Positions 19,913-30,331 of a stretch of 64,000 bases of DNA are shown in pieces. The stretch covers positions 62,001 to 126,000 of the forward strand of contig NZ_JAODTL010000054.1 of the NCBI RefSeq assembly GCF_026191375.1. The letters are read 5' to 3'. The first letter of the stretch is position 1. Every line of letters begins with the position of its first letter. The notes under the pieces were generated by a model. It saw only the letters and a program-made list of their open reading frames with translations, made no database searches and was not told the DNA's origin. Position numbers and translations under genes: made by a program. The DNA comes from Marinomonas pontica (GTDB taxonomy: Bacteria; Pseudomonadota; Gammaproteobacteria; Pseudomonadales; Marinomonadaceae).

Positions 19913-21961
19913 ATGAACTATAAACGCCTTTTGCTTTGCCTTTTAACCGGCTACACCTTTGCTTCTACCTCTGTGTCTGCTTATCAGGAGCTTCAGCCTC
20001 CTCATGAATATGACAAGGTATCCAAAGAGCTTGTCGAAATGCTTGAAGGCATCCATTATAACAGACCTCATATTGATGATACCATTTCAGAAAAAGCCTT
20101 TGACAATTACATCAACGCGCTTGATCCAAGCAAAAGCTTCTTTCTAAAAAGCGACATAGACAGATTATCACAATACAGAAATAGCTTTGACGACGCCCTA
20201 AGAAATGGCGATGCCCAAATCGCCTACACTATTTACAACCTGTATCTAGAACGCCTGGAAAAACGCCTGCTTAACTTACAAAGCCAGTTGCCAGAAATGG
20301 TCAAAGGCTTTGACTACACCATCGACGAAACCCTTAATGCGGATCCCGAAAAACAACAATGGGCGAAAACAGAGGCCGAACTTGATGATTACTGGCGCAA
20401 ACGCCTTAAAAATCGTGCACTCACCCTTAAACTGAATGACGAAAGTGAAGAAAAAATCATCTCTGCACTTGAACGTCGCTATAAAAACCAACTAAAACAG
20501 GTTGACCAAACCAACGCTGTCGACGTGTATCAGACGTTTGCAAACTCTATTACTGCCGCGTTAGATCCACATACCAGTTATTTCGCACCACGCGCATCAG
20601 AAACGTTTAACATCAACATGAGCCTTTCTTTAGAAGGTATTGGCGCCGTACTGCAAATGGAAGACGATTACACCAAAGTGGTACGTTTGGTTCCTGGTGG
20701 TCCAGCGGCGACGCAAAGCGATCTATCTCCTAACGACAGAATCATTGCCGTTGGTCAAGAAGGCAAGCCAATGGTTGATGTGGTCGGAATGCGCCTTGAT
20801 GATGTGGTCGATATGATTCGAGGTGAACGAGACACAACCGTCACACTTGAAATCACCCCAAGCAAGGGCGATACCCAAACCAGTAAAAAAATCAGCATCG
20901 TGCGCAAAAAAGTAAAATTAGAAGACCAATCTGCGAAAAAAGAAATCGTGGAGGTCGAACGAGATGGCGAAAAGTACAAAGTGGGCGTCATTACCCTACC
21001 AACGTTTTACTCTGACTTTGCAGCCATTCAAGCCGGTGACAAAAATTACAAAAGTTCTACCAGAGACACCAAACAGCTGATAGAAGAACTGCGCAAAGAA
21101 GACATTTCAGCCTTAATTCTAGACTTACGCAATAACGGTGGCGGCTCATTGCAAGAAGCCAACGCATTAGCAGGACTGTTCATTCCATCAGGACCAACAG
21201 TACAAATCCGTGATCAAAGTGGACGCGTTACCCCATTAGGGGATTCCGACACCGCCATTACGTACAGTGGCCCCATGGCTGTTTTGGTCAATCGCATGAG
21301 TGCGTCAGCCTCTGAAATCGTAGCAGGGGCACTTCAAGACTATGGTCGCGCATTGATATTGGGCGATCAGACGTTTGGCAAAGGCACCGTCCAAGTATTA
21401 CAGGACATGGACAAAGGACAACTGAAAGTCACACAAGCAAAATTCTATCGAGTGTCTGGCGAAAGCACTCAACACAAAGGCGTCATGCCTGACATCGCTT
21501 TTCCGTCTTTGATTGACAAAGAAACCATTGGCGAAAGCGCTTTGGACAATCCGCTTGCGTGGGATAAAATCCATGAAACCCGTTACCCAGTGTATTGGAA
21601 TATGCCAGCCTACTTACCTATTCTAGAGCCGCGTCACGAAGCCAGAATGGCAAAAGACCCCAACTTCATTGCCATTAACGAGCAAATAGAAGAGTTTAAA
21701 GACCAAGTAGAAACCTACAAAACCATATCTTTGAAAGAAAGCACAAGAGTACAACAGCGCGAAGACAGTAAAAAGCGAGAGCTTGAGCGTGAAAATACCC
21801 GCCGTAAAGCCCTCGATTTAGAGCTACTAACGTCCGTTGACGATATCGAACCGGTTGAAGAAGATACCTACGCCAAAGAAGCGTCAGAAATTCTTTTAGA
21901 CTTCATTGCAACCAATCAAATGGCGCAAGAACAAGCCGAAAAGAAAACCGCACAAAACTAA
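19913..21961 (+). CDS. prc: Carboxy-terminal (tail-specific) protease Prc
   Basis: Periplasmic serine protease of family S41 that trims and degrades envelope proteins with nonpolar C-termini, including peptidoglycan hydrolases and Lpp-like substrates. 682 residues as in E. coli. A signal peptide (about 1-23), N-terminal helical domain, PDZ domain (about 235-325, starting near LEGIGAVLQ), catalytic Ser in NRMSASASEIVAG and Lys in DQTFGKGTVQ, and the C-terminal DUF3340-type extension are in order. It is transcribed alone and ends in a perfect 12-bp hairpin with T7. Confidence 0.93.
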   Translation: MNYKRLLLCLLTGYTFASTSVSAYQELQPPHEYDKVSKELVEMLEGIHYNRPHIDDTISEKAFDNYINALDPSKSFFLKSDIDRLSQYRNSFDDALRNGDAQIAYTIYNLYLERLEKRLLNLQSQLPEMVKGFDYTIDETLNADPEKQQWAKTEAELDDYWRKRLKNRALTLKLNDESEEKIISALERRYKNQLKQVDQTNAVDVYQTFANSITAALDPHTSYFAPRASETFNINMSLSLEGIGAVLQMEDDYTKVVRLVPGGPAATQSDLSPNDRIIAVGQEGKPMVDVVGMRLDDVVDMIRGERDTTVTLEITPSKGDTQTSKKISIVRKKVKLEDQSAKKEIVEVERDGEKYKVGVITLPTFYSDFAAIQAGDKNYKSSTRDTKQLIEELRKEDISALILDLRNNGGGSLQEANALAGLFIPSGPTVQIRDQSGRVTPLGDSDTAITYSGPMAVLVNRMSASASEIVAGALQDYGRALILGDQTFGKGTVQVLQDMDKGQLKVTQAKFYRVSGESTQHKGVMPDIAFPSLIDKETIGESALDNPLAWDKIHETRYPVYWNMPAYLPILEPRHEARMAKDPNFIAINEQIEEFKDQVETYKTISLKESTRVQQREDSKKRELERENTRRKALDLELLTSVDDIEPVEEDTYAKEASEILLDFIATNQMAQEQAEKKTAQN

Positions 21962-21971
21962 AAAACGTCAA

Positions 21972-22010
21972 GGGCAAGTCGCATCACTGGGTGCGACTTG
22001 CCCTTTTTTT
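21972..22010 (+). terminator. Terminator after prc
   Basis: GGGCAAGTCGCA (21972-21983) pairs with TGCGACTTGCCC (21992-22003), followed by T7. Confidence 0.9.
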
Positions 22011-22037
22011 CACAACAACACAAACGTAACTAAGACC

Positions 22038-22370
22038 ATGGCAAAAGCGTCATCCGACCGCAATACAATCGATCTATTTGGAAAATCCCCAGGCCGCCCC
22101 AGAACGCAGCCACTAACACGAAAAGATCAACTAAAAATAAACAAACGTGCACAACGAGAGAAAGAAAAAGCCCAAGGTTTAAAACGACTGGAGCTGCTGA
22201 TTGAACAAAACACACTCGATAAGCTGGATTTATTGTGTGAACAAAGCGGCTTAAAACGTGCTGAATGGTTAACCTTGCAAATTCATAAAACCATCACCAA
22301 AAGTAAAACCGCAAAAAGCAAAAAAGCCGTAACAACACCACTCAATCATGTGGACACAATATCACCATGA
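22038..22370 (+). CDS. ybfE: YbfE-like protein (LexA-regulated family)
   Basis: Small basic cytoplasmic protein, 110 residues, matching E. coli YbfE in layout: DRNTIDLFGK, then GRPRTQPLTRKDQLKINKR, then a ribbon-helix-helix-like C-terminal half (LDKLDLLCEQSGLKRAEW). E. coli YbfE is in the LexA/SOS regulon and of unknown function. ATG 22038 is used because the in-frame upstream ATG lies inside prc and before a terminator. No CTGT-N8-ACAG LexA box is visible in the 76-bp spacer, so SOS control is not supported here. Confidence 0.75.
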   Translation: MAKASSDRNTIDLFGKSPGRPRTQPLTRKDQLKINKRAQREKEKAQGLKRLELLIEQNTLDKLDLLCEQSGLKRAEWLTLQIHKTITKSKTAKSKKAVTTPLNHVDTISP

Positions 22371-22445
22371 AAAAGAACCACACATTATGGTGATTTGCTA
22401 TACTAGCCAGCCATTTCAAACAGCAAGCTAGCAAACAGACTCAAT

Positions 22446-23024
22446 ATGGCCAAACTGTACTTTTATTACTCCGCAATGAACGCAGGAAAATCAACCGTTC
22501 TGCTGCAATCCGCTCACAATTACCAAGAGCGGGGCATGCGAGTGCTACTCCTTACAGCATCGATAGACGACCGCTATGAAACCGGACAAATCGCCTCTCG
22601 AATTGGCATATCCGCTGAAGCGAGCGTGTTTGATAACAGTACTGACCTATTGGCTCTAATCAAAAATGACGCCGACGCAAAAAAATTAAGCTGCATCCTA
22701 ATCGATGAAGCCCAATTTTTGACCAAAGAGCAGGTGTACGACCTATCAGAAATTGTTGATAAACTGCGTATCCCTGTTCTTGCATTTGGTATTCGCACCG
22801 ACTTTCAAGGCGAATTGTTCGAAGGCAGTCAAGCGCTGCTCGCCTGGGCAGACAAACTGATCGAGCTAAAAACCGTGTGTCATTGTGGCAGTAAAGCCAC
22901 CATGGTCATCCGACTTAATGCCAAAGGAATTCCCGTTAAAGAAGGCGCGCAAGTAGAAATCGGCGGCAATGACCGCTACTTGTCCGTTTGTCGAAAACAC
23001 TTTAAAGAAGCCGTGAGAGAGTAA
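22446..23024 (+). CDS. tdk: Thymidine kinase, class II
   Basis: Phosphorylates thymidine with ATP in the pyrimidine salvage pathway. 192 residues with P-loop SAMNAGKST near the N-terminus (about 9-17), the metal/catalytic motif ILIDEAQFL (about 82-90), the lasso-domain [14 protein letters not shown], and a zinc-binding set of cysteines (CHCGSKA and the late CRKHF). Length and motifs are typical of bacterial TK1-type enzymes. rdgC starts 2 bp after the stop, so the two are one operon. Confidence 0.93.
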   Translation: MAKLYFYYSAMNAGKSTVLLQSAHNYQERGMRVLLLTASIDDRYETGQIASRIGISAEASVFDNSTDLLALIKNDADAKKLSCILIDEAQFLTKEQVYDLSEIVDKLRIPVLAFGIRTDFQGELFEGSQALLAWADKLIELKTVCHCGSKATMVIRLNAKGIPVKEGAQVEIGGNDRYLSVCRKHFKEAVRE

Positions 23025-23026
23025 AT

Positions 23027-23923
23027 ATGTGGTTCAAGAACGCCCAAATATTCCAGTTAAAAGACACAGAATCACTAGACACGAATGAATTGATCGACAA
23101 AATCCCTGAATTTCCGCTCAAAGAATGCGGTTCTCAGGAAGAGTTCTCTTTCGGCTGGTTACCACTTATCCGCAATAGTGAACAATGGAGCCTTGCCAGT
23201 GATCGCTGCCTACTGTTCCGTGCTGGCAAAGAAGAGAAAGTACTGCCTTCTGCTGTTGTCCGCGAAGAACTTGAAGCCAAAGTCGCTGAAATTGAGCTGA
23301 TCGAAGGCCGCAAAGTGGGCCGTAAAGAAAAGTCAGATATGAAAGACGAGCTTGTGTTTACACTGCGTCCAAAAGCCTTTTCCAAGCGTACAGACATTTG
23401 GGCCTACATTGATTTACAAGCAAAAATCTTGGTTCTCAACAGCACCAATGCCAGCATGACAGAATTGCTGTTTAAACACCTACAAACCACATTGGGCAGC
23501 TTCCCAATGACACCATTGCAGGCACAGGTCGCCCCTTCTTCTTTGATGACAGATTGGCTAGTGAAAAACGACGTTCCCGCCAGCCTAGAAACCGGCGACG
23601 AATGCGAAATCCAAGACGGTTCAGAAGACAAAGCAACCATTCGATTTAAATCCCTAGAGCCTTTGTCGGAAGACGTTACACGCCACCTGCAACAAGGCAT
23701 GGCTGTGAAAAACCTTGGCTTACGCTGGACAGACAAGTTGAGTTTTGTACTTCATGACGATCTAACTCTACGCAAAATAAAATTTGATGATGCACTAAAA
23801 GAAGCGGCTTTTAACGATTCTCAAGGCGGTGGTTTGTCTGATATGGACGCGAATTTCTCGCTCATGTCTCTTACAATGAGAGAGTTTTTCGCTTCATATT
23901 GCCTGTGGTTCGAGATTAATTAG
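23027..23923 (+). CDS. rdgC: Recombination-associated protein RdgC
   Basis: Ring-shaped dimeric DNA-binding protein associated with the nucleoid that restrains RecA-dependent recombination. 298 residues, close to the E. coli length. The N-terminal MWFKNAQIFQL, the central FGWLPL and KVGRKEKSDMKDE, and the C-terminal ANFSLMSLTMREF are characteristic. Coupled closely to tdk. A hairpin at 23938-23968 downstream may end the transcript. Confidence 0.93.
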   Translation: MWFKNAQIFQLKDTESLDTNELIDKIPEFPLKECGSQEEFSFGWLPLIRNSEQWSLASDRCLLFRAGKEEKVLPSAVVREELEAKVAEIELIEGRKVGRKEKSDMKDELVFTLRPKAFSKRTDIWAYIDLQAKILVLNSTNASMTELLFKHLQTTLGSFPMTPLQAQVAPSSLMTDWLVKNDVPASLETGDECEIQDGSEDKATIRFKSLEPLSEDVTRHLQQGMAVKNLGLRWTDKLSFVLHDDLTLRKIKFDDALKEAAFNDSQGGGLSDMDANFSLMSLTMREFFASYCLWFEIN

Positions 23924-23937
23924 TCCAAGACCTTCCT

Positions 23938-23968
23938 AAGCTTTTCCACAGTTTTCGTGGATAAGCTT
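23938..23968 (+). terminator. Hairpin downstream of rdgC, possible terminator
   Basis: AAGCTT (23938-23943) and TCCAC (23945-23949) pair with GTGGA (23957-23961) and AAGCTT (23963-23968) with one mismatch. There is no T-tract. The rest of the 272-bp spacer up to the CDF gene shows nothing clear. Confidence 0.4.
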
Positions 23969-24195
23969 GGGGAGAACATTCGGGAAGCTAGACAACAAGG
24001 CAATCTAGCGGAATAATTCAAAATCTACACAATACGCTGAATAATAAACCGTCTCTCTTTGACAACATAGACACCATCACTTTTCAATAAATACACAGAA
24101 AATCAATACCTTAATAAACACTTAATACAACGCAAGTAAAATAACCAACCGAATACACCCACGTATTCTCGAACCCAAAAAGAGCGACACACAAG

Positions 24196-25362
24196 ATGAC
24201 ACAACTGATCCAAGAGCAAGATATCGCCAAAAGAGTGACTCTCGTTGGCGCCGTCTGGGATGCCTTATTAGGGGTAGCAAAAATAGCCGCAGGCTACTTA
24301 TCCCAATCGCAAGCGCTTATGGCGGACGGAATTCACTCATTGTCTGATTTAGTGACCGACGTGTTTGTGTACTTTGCCTCTGCCAATTCCCGCCAAGGCC
24401 CAGACGAAAACCATCCATATGGTCATTTGCGTTTTGAGACATTAACGACGGTGTTTCTTGGTATGGTGCTCATCCTTGTTGCGCTTGGCATCGCTTACGA
24501 ATCGGTGATGGCTGATTCATCACAAGCCGAATTTACCTGGTACGGTTTGGCGGCGCTGATTGCGACCATCGTCATAAAGGAAGCCATCTTTCATTACACA
24601 AAAAAAGCGGGAGACAAGATTGGCAGCAAAATGCTGATTGCGAATGCATGGCACAGCCGCAGTGATGCCCTATCGTCAGTGGCAGTGCTTATTGGATTAA
24701 TCTGTGTGTATTTCGGCTACGGGTGGGCAGACATGGTGGCGTCTATTGTGGTCGCGCTGCTGATCGGAAAAATGGCCATCAGCATGGTGTGGGAAAACCT
24801 AGCCGAGCTTGTAGATACTGCTCCTGACCCAAAACTGATTGCCCAAATAAAAGAAACCGCCAACAGCTTAAAGCACGTGATGGCACCTCACGATGTAAGA
24901 GCCAGATCCATGGCAGGCAAAATCTACTTAGACATGCACATTCACGTGCCAAGTCATGCCAGTGTGAGTGAAGGTCATTATCTTGGTGATTTGGTTGCTT
25001 ACACAATTAAACAAGCCCACTCTCAAGTGGAAGATGTGATGGTACACGTCGACACCGATGAAAAAATTCAAACTGACAGTTTTGTTCAGAAAACGGGCAA
25101 ACCAGCCCATTTAAAACTGCCCGCACGTCACCAAATCATGGCGGATTTGGGCTTTTTATTGCGACAGCATACAAACTACGTGGACATCCCAAATACCCGT
25201 TTGCATTATTTAAACAACTGTCTCGACTTAGAGATTATCGCCAACTCTTTGAAAACACCCGAAGGCAGCGATCTAAATCAACTCACGGCTCGAATATTAC
25301 AAGAGCTAAAAACAACCAATTACATCAACAAAGCCAGCGTTCTTTGGGTTTTCCCAGAATAA
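24196..25362 (+). CDS. Cation diffusion facilitator (CDF) family metal transporter
   Basis: Inner-membrane antiporter exporting divalent metals such as Zn, Fe, Co or Mn in exchange for protons. 388 residues. Six helices occupy about 12-210; the family metal site appears in ADGIHSLSDLVTDVFV (HxxxD in helix 2) and AWHSRSDALSS (HxxxD in helix 5). The cytoplasmic ferredoxin-like domain follows (about 215-300), and a further roughly 80-residue C-terminal extension (from about 305) makes it longer than FieF (300 residues). Convergent with rmuC, 8 bp apart. Metal specificity cannot be read. Confidence 0.87.
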   Translation: MTQLIQEQDIAKRVTLVGAVWDALLGVAKIAAGYLSQSQALMADGIHSLSDLVTDVFVYFASANSRQGPDENHPYGHLRFETLTTVFLGMVLILVALGIAYESVMADSSQAEFTWYGLAALIATIVIKEAIFHYTKKAGDKIGSKMLIANAWHSRSDALSSVAVLIGLICVYFGYGWADMVASIVVALLIGKMAISMVWENLAELVDTAPDPKLIAQIKETANSLKHVMAPHDVRARSMAGKIYLDMHIHVPSHASVSEGHYLGDLVAYTIKQAHSQVEDVMVHVDTDEKIQTDSFVQKTGKPAHLKLPARHQIMADLGFLLRQHTNYVDIPNTRLHYLNNCLDLEIIANSLKTPEGSDLNQLTARILQELKTTNYINKASVLWVFPE

Positions 25363-25370
25363 TAAGAACG

Positions 25371-26684
25371 CTAGTCACTAGACTCGTCAGTGAGGGTATC
25401 GTCGTTAAGATACTCCACTGGCAGCACCTTACTGGTCTTCGCTCCCATCATTTTTAGCTTCTCCGCTCTGGCGACCAAATTACCACGACCTGCCGTGAGT
25501 TTTTTCAAGGCCGCATCGTGCGTGCGACTCACTGCCTCTAGCTTGCTACCAATGTCGTCCATATCCTGCACAAAACCAGAAAATTTATCGTACATAGCGC
25601 CAGCTTGACGAGCGATTTCGATAGCGTTCTGGCTCTGTTTTTCGTTGCGCCAAATATTTTGAATTGTTCGTAAAGTGGCCAATAAATTAGACGGACCGAC
25701 GATAATAATATTGTGTTCAAACGCCTCACTAAACAGACCATTATCACCTTGCAACGCCAAACCAAACGCTGCTTCAATGGGGATAAACAACAACACAAAA
25801 TCCAGCGATGTAACGCCTGGCAAATCGTGATAAGACTTGGCGCTTAGTTCCTTCATATGACGACGAACCGCATCCAAGTGCTGTTTTAGCGCTCGATTTC
25901 TGTCTTCATCGGTTTCGGCTTCCATATAAGCCAGATAACTGATCAGCACCATTTTGGAATCGACAATGATTTGTTTGCCTTCAGGCAAGTGAATCACCAC
26001 GTCCGGTTGCAAGCGACGCCCTTCCGCCGTTTGGTAGGAGGCCTGCGTTTCATATTCGCGACCTTTTTCCAGTCCAGAACGTTCTAAAATTCGTTCTAGA
26101 ATCACTTCACCCCACCCACCTTGAAGCTTGTTTTGACCTTTCAAAGCGTGTGTCAAACTCACTGCATCGTCACTGATCTTTTGGTTCAATTGCTGAAGAC
26201 CTTTGATCTCTTTTACCAAAGAAAAACGCTCGCGGGCTTCTTCTTGATAACTCTTTTCCACGCTTTCTTGAAACTTCTGAATTTGCGAACCCAGTGGCGT
26301 GAGCAAGGACCCTAACTGGCGCTCGTTTTCTTTTGCTAATTGCTGGCCTTGATGACTCATAATTTCATGAGCCATTTGTTTAAATTCGGTTTCGTTTTGC
26401 TTTTTTTGTTCTCGATAAAAGGCCTCTTTTTCCTGCCAGACACTTTGCGCCGCAGCGAATTGCTGCTCCAGAGTCAGGGACTCTTTTTCCAAATAATGTA
26501 TCTGCTCTTTCGATTGCTGTAAAAGACGCTGTAATTCCTCATTTTGTTGCTGCATTTTTTCCTGTGTGATCTGCCACTGACGGCGCATAGCCTGTACAAT
26601 ACCACCAGCAATGCCAGACAGAAGAATCGCGCCGATACAAAAGCCCGATAACACCCAAACTGATTGCGAAAGCCAATCTGTCAT
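25371..26684 (-). CDS. rmuC: DNA recombination protein RmuC homologue
   Basis: Predicted PD-(D/E)XK-like nuclease linked to limiting inversions at short repeats; 437 residues. One N-terminal membrane helix (about 8-28), a long coiled coil (about 35-175, glutamine- and glutamate-rich) and the conserved C-terminal domain with LQGGWGEVILERILERSGL, PDVVIHLPEGKQIIVDSKM and FIPIEAAFGLAL. Those motifs are diagnostic. Divergent from yigZ over 192 bp. Confidence 0.9.
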   Translation of the reverse strand: MTDWLSQSVWVLSGFCIGAILLSGIAGGIVQAMRRQWQITQEKMQQQNEELQRLLQQSKEQIHYLEKESLTLEQQFAAAQSVWQEKEAFYREQKKQNETEFKQMAHEIMSHQGQQLAKENERQLGSLLTPLGSQIQKFQESVEKSYQEEARERFSLVKEIKGLQQLNQKISDDAVSLTHALKGQNKLQGGWGEVILERILERSGLEKGREYETQASYQTAEGRRLQPDVVIHLPEGKQIIVDSKMVLISYLAYMEAETDEDRNRALKQHLDAVRRHMKELSAKSYHDLPGVTSLDFVLLFIPIEAAFGLALQGDNGLFSEAFEHNIIIVGPSNLLATLRTIQNIWRNEKQSQNAIEIARQAGAMYDKFSGFVQDMDDIGSKLEAVSRTHDAALKKLTAGRGNLVARAEKLKMMGAKTSKVLPVEYLNDDTLTDESSD

Positions 26685-26876
26685 ATAAATTTAAACCCGC
26701 TATTTTAAATGTCTGTTTTTAACAAAGTGAGGCATTTGCATGACGTCACGAGCAAAGCCAAGACGAAGCAAAAATAGACGAAAAGCGGAGTTTATAGGTT
26801 ATAAATGAGCATTTTGAGTCTGTTTTTAACACTGTATTGGCGCGCAGCAGTCATGCTAAGGTCTCGATAAGTTTAC

Positions 26877-27494
26877 ATGGATTACTACCTAAGCCCAACA
26901 CACACGCAACGCTTTGATCTAGAAATAAAAAACAGTCAGTTCATCACACACGTTTGTCGTACAAATGGACGTGATGCAGCTAAGGCTTTTATTGAAGAAA
27001 TGCGTCAACGTTACCCCGATGCCAACCATCACTGCTGGGCATTTATTGCTGGGGTACCGAACAATGCGCATTTATGGGATCAGAGTGATGACGGCGAGCC
27101 AAAAGGCACCGCTGGGAAACCCATGCTCAATGTGTTGCAGCATTCAGACTTTGGCGAAACCACCGTTGTGGTAACCCGCTTTTTTGGTGGCGTAAAACTG
27201 GGGGCAGGCGGCTTAGTCAGAGCCTATAGCCAAGCGGTGCAAGAAGCGCTTTCGCAAACAGAATATGAAAATGTGTACCCGCGTTGCCCTGTTCAGCTAA
27301 AAATCGCCTACCCTTTACTGGGTAAAGTCGAATATTGGCTAGAACAGAGCGACATAGAAATAACCAACAAAACCTACAGTGACAGTATAGTGATTGATCT
27401 TGCTGTTATTGAACGTACTTGGCCCGAACATAAACTCGCATTGACGGATTTATGCCAAGGCAGCTTAACTTTAATTGAACCGGACAACGCATAA
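26877..27494 (+). CDS. yigZ: YigZ/IMPACT family protein
   Basis: Cytoplasmic protein of 205 residues with the UPF0029 (IMPACT N-terminal) domain, marked by FIEEMRQRYPDANHHCWAF and DGEPKGTAGKPML, then TRFFGGVKLGAGGLVRAY. The C-terminal ferredoxin-like part (DUF1949) covers about 135-200. Function in bacteria is unclear; the eukaryotic relative acts on translation control. rapA starts 2 bp after the stop, so they are co-transcribed. Confidence 0.88.
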   Translation: MDYYLSPTHTQRFDLEIKNSQFITHVCRTNGRDAAKAFIEEMRQRYPDANHHCWAFIAGVPNNAHLWDQSDDGEPKGTAGKPMLNVLQHSDFGETTVVVTRFFGGVKLGAGGLVRAYSQAVQEALSQTEYENVYPRCPVQLKIAYPLLGKVEYWLEQSDIEITNKTYSDSIVIDLAVIERTWPEHKLALTDLCQGSLTLIEPDNA

Positions 27495-27496
27495 CT

Positions 27497-30325
27497 ATGT
27501 ACCAAACTGGACAAAGATGGAGTAGCCGCAACGAGCCTGATCTCGGCGTAGGCATGATAGTAGACACACAAAATAAGTCTTTTACCTTGCATTTCCCAGA
27601 TGCGGAAGCAGATCGTCAATACTCAAATGACCAGACCAGTCTTGTTCGACGTACTCTCACCGTCGGCGATCAATTGCACTTCCAAGATGACACCTTTACC
27701 GTATTGGAAGTAGAAGAAATCAACGACCTGATCGAGTACCGCATCAGCGAAGACGACGATTGGCTAGAAGAATCCATCATCCAATTTCCACGTAACGACA
27801 AAAACGAGTTAGATTCTTTATTGGCGCTGTCGCCAGCTCGTCGCATGTGGTTCGACTTACGTCGTCATACACTCGAACACCAAGCGGCCAATGCCGCATC
27901 ACCAGTACGTGGTTTAATGGGTCTGAAAGCCGAACTGCTACCACACCAGATTTATCTGGCGCATGACATCGCAAACCGCCCGAAAGCGCGCGCCCTTTTA
28001 TGTGATGAAGTGGGTATGGGTAAAACCCTAGAAGCCGGCTTGATCCTGCATCAACGTTTACTGAATGGCCTGTGCAAGCGCGTCTTAATTTTGACGCCAA
28101 CCAACTTACAACATCAATGGTTAGTAGAAATGCTCCGCCGCTTCCATCAGCCCTTCTCATTGATCAATGAATCCGTGTACGAAGACTTCATGGATGGTGA
28201 CGACAACCCATTTGAACAGCAACCGTTTGTTATCTCGCCAATCGATTGGGCGAGTCAGCACCCGAAAGCCACACAGCACATGCTGGATGCAGAGTGGGAC
28301 ATGGTGATTGTCGACGAAGCACACCACCTTGCTTGGCACCCAGAAACACCCAGTATCGGTTATCAAGTCGTCGCTCGTTTAGCGGCAAAAACCGAATCCC
28401 TATTGCTACTCAGCGCCACACCAGAGCAAACGGGCGAGCGCGAACACTTCTCTCGTTTACAACTCTTGGATGCCGACCATTATCACGATTTTGATCACTA
28501 CCAAGCGCAGCAAAAAGCATTCAAACAAGCCGCAGAGTTAGCCGAAGCGCTATTACCCTTCAGCCAAGAAGACAGCACACCAGAAGCCTTGGATTGGAAT
28601 TCAGCTTTTGGGGCTTACCTAAACGAAGTGAGCGCCAAAGACTGGTTCCAGACACTGACAACACAAACAGGCGCTACACGAACTGAAGCCGCGAAAGAAG
28701 CCATTAGTTGGCTGATCGACCGTCACGGTACAGGTCGCGAGATGTTCCGTAACACCCGTGCGGCGGTGGGTGGATTCCCTGATCGTTACATTCACTCTTA
28801 TCCACTGGATAACAACGAATTCTTCGAATCGGCCAATCGCCACGTGCAACCAGAAACCGAAGTCGCGGATGGCTTATGGGAAAAAGACCCTCGTTGGAGC
28901 TGGCTGAAAGAATTTCTAGAATGCCAAGCCGATAAAGTTTTGGTGATTTGTCACACGGCTGACATGGCACAATGGCTAAACGATCAACTAACATTTGCGG
29001 GCTTCCAAAGTGCCGATTTCCACGAGCAGATGCCACTAATCCATCGCGACCGTGCTGCCGCCTATTTCGCTGACGAAGACGGCGCACAAATTCTAGTGTG
29101 TTCTGAAATAGGCAGCGAAGGCCGTAACTTCCAGTTCAGCCATCACATCGTCATGTACGATCTGCCGGAACACCCTGATTTACTCGAACAGCGTATTGGT
29201 CGTCTAGACCGTTTAGGACAACTAAACGATGTTCAAATCCATGTGCCGTTCATTAAAAACAGTGTTCAAGAACGCCTATTCAACTGGTATCACCACGCCC
29301 TAAATGCATTTTGCCGCACCACGGGATCGGGTGATAAAGTCGAAGAAGCATTTGGCGACAGCTTGCACGCCTACTTGCATGGCCAAGACGACGACACAGA
29401 CTTACTAAAAGAGGCGCACGTTTATCACGAAGCATTGCTAAAGCAAATGGAAGAAGGCCGTAACCGCCTATTAGAAATGAGTTCGTGCCGCCCGGAACAA
29501 GCCCAAGCGTTGATTGCGCAAATCAACCACCAAGCCACCAAAGGGCTACACAACTACATAGAACAAGTGACTCATGCGTTTAACATCTACGCTGACTGCA
29601 TCAATGACGATCCAGATCGCGCCGCTTGGTTCTTGCGCCCTTCTACCGACATGATGCTTGAAGCTCTGCCAGGTATCGAAGAAGAAGGCAAAATGCTCAT
29701 GCTTGATCGCCGCCAAGCGAGCCAGCGTGAAGACGTGGCGTTCGCAACGTGGGAACATCCACTGATCACCATGCTTATGGATGAAGTCCAAGGTTTTGAC
29801 TCAGGCAAGCTTACATCGGCTATCTTACCCATATCAGCACTGCCTGAAGGCACTGTGTTGGTGGAAAGTATGTTCGTCATCGAAGCAACCGCTCACCCAC
29901 GCTTAAAATTGGCACAATCTCTGCCCATGACCCCCATGTGGCAATTGTCTGACTCAAACGGCAAATTTCTCCATCAGCAATTTACAGCTGACAAATGGGC
30001 AGAAAAGCTGAAAGGCGTACCAAACAGAGTCGCGGAACAATGGGTTGCGGCTTTGCGCAAAAACCTCATCGAAGTGCTACAAGCTCACCAGCTCAATGCC
30101 CAAGACCAAGCACGCCCGATCGTTCAAGCGGCGAAAACGTCTTACCAACATCGTTGCCAAAATGAAATCGAACGTTTAGTGGAATTGAAAGCCTTCAACG
30201 ACACCATTCGTGATGAAGACATAGAGCGTCTTGAAACCAACATGCAAGAAGGTTTGACTCGCATCGACGAGCACCAAATCCGCTTGGATGCCATTCGTAT
30301 CATCTTAACAACGAAACCGGAATAA
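27497..30325 (+). CDS. rapA: RNA polymerase-associated protein RapA (SWI/SNF ATPase)
   Basis: ATP-driven translocase bound to RNA polymerase that helps recycle it after termination. 942 residues against 968 in E. coli. In order: N-terminal tudor-like domains (about 1-110), Walker A in DEVGMGKTLEAG (about 168-180), DEAH box in VIVDEAHHLAW, the second RecA lobe with SEIGSEGRNFQFSHH and RIGRLDRLGQ, and a C-terminal domain. The motif set is complete. Second gene of an operon with yigZ; the pseudouridine synthase follows after 6 bp. Confidence 0.94.
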   Translation: MYQTGQRWSSRNEPDLGVGMIVDTQNKSFTLHFPDAEADRQYSNDQTSLVRRTLTVGDQLHFQDDTFTVLEVEEINDLIEYRISEDDDWLEESIIQFPRNDKNELDSLLALSPARRMWFDLRRHTLEHQAANAASPVRGLMGLKAELLPHQIYLAHDIANRPKARALLCDEVGMGKTLEAGLILHQRLLNGLCKRVLILTPTNLQHQWLVEMLRRFHQPFSLINESVYEDFMDGDDNPFEQQPFVISPIDWASQHPKATQHMLDAEWDMVIVDEAHHLAWHPETPSIGYQVVARLAAKTESLLLLSATPEQTGEREHFSRLQLLDADHYHDFDHYQAQQKAFKQAAELAEALLPFSQEDSTPEALDWNSAFGAYLNEVSAKDWFQTLTTQTGATRTEAAKEAISWLIDRHGTGREMFRNTRAAVGGFPDRYIHSYPLDNNEFFESANRHVQPETEVADGLWEKDPRWSWLKEFLECQADKVLVICHTADMAQWLNDQLTFAGFQSADFHEQMPLIHRDRAAAYFADEDGAQILVCSEIGSEGRNFQFSHHIVMYDLPEHPDLLEQRIGRLDRLGQLNDVQIHVPFIKNSVQERLFNWYHHALNAFCRTTGSGDKVEEAFGDSLHAYLHGQDDDTDLLKEAHVYHEALLKQMEEGRNRLLEMSSCRPEQAQALIAQINHQATKGLHNYIEQVTHAFNIYADCINDDPDRAAWFLRPSTDMMLEALPGIEEEGKMLMLDRRQASQREDVAFATWEHPLITMLMDEVQGFDSGKLTSAILPISALPEGTVLVESMFVIEATAHPRLKLAQSLPMTPMWQLSDSNGKFLHQQFTADKWAEKLKGVPNRVAEQWVAALRKNLIEVLQAHQLNAQDQARPIVQAAKTSYQHRCQNEIERLVELKAFNDTIRDEDIERLETNMQEGLTRIDEHQIRLDAIRIILTTKPE

Positions 30326-30331
30326 CGTCCT

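Noticed and set aside
22004-22037. LexA box before ybfE
   Set aside because: No CTGT-N8-ACAG match in the spacer.
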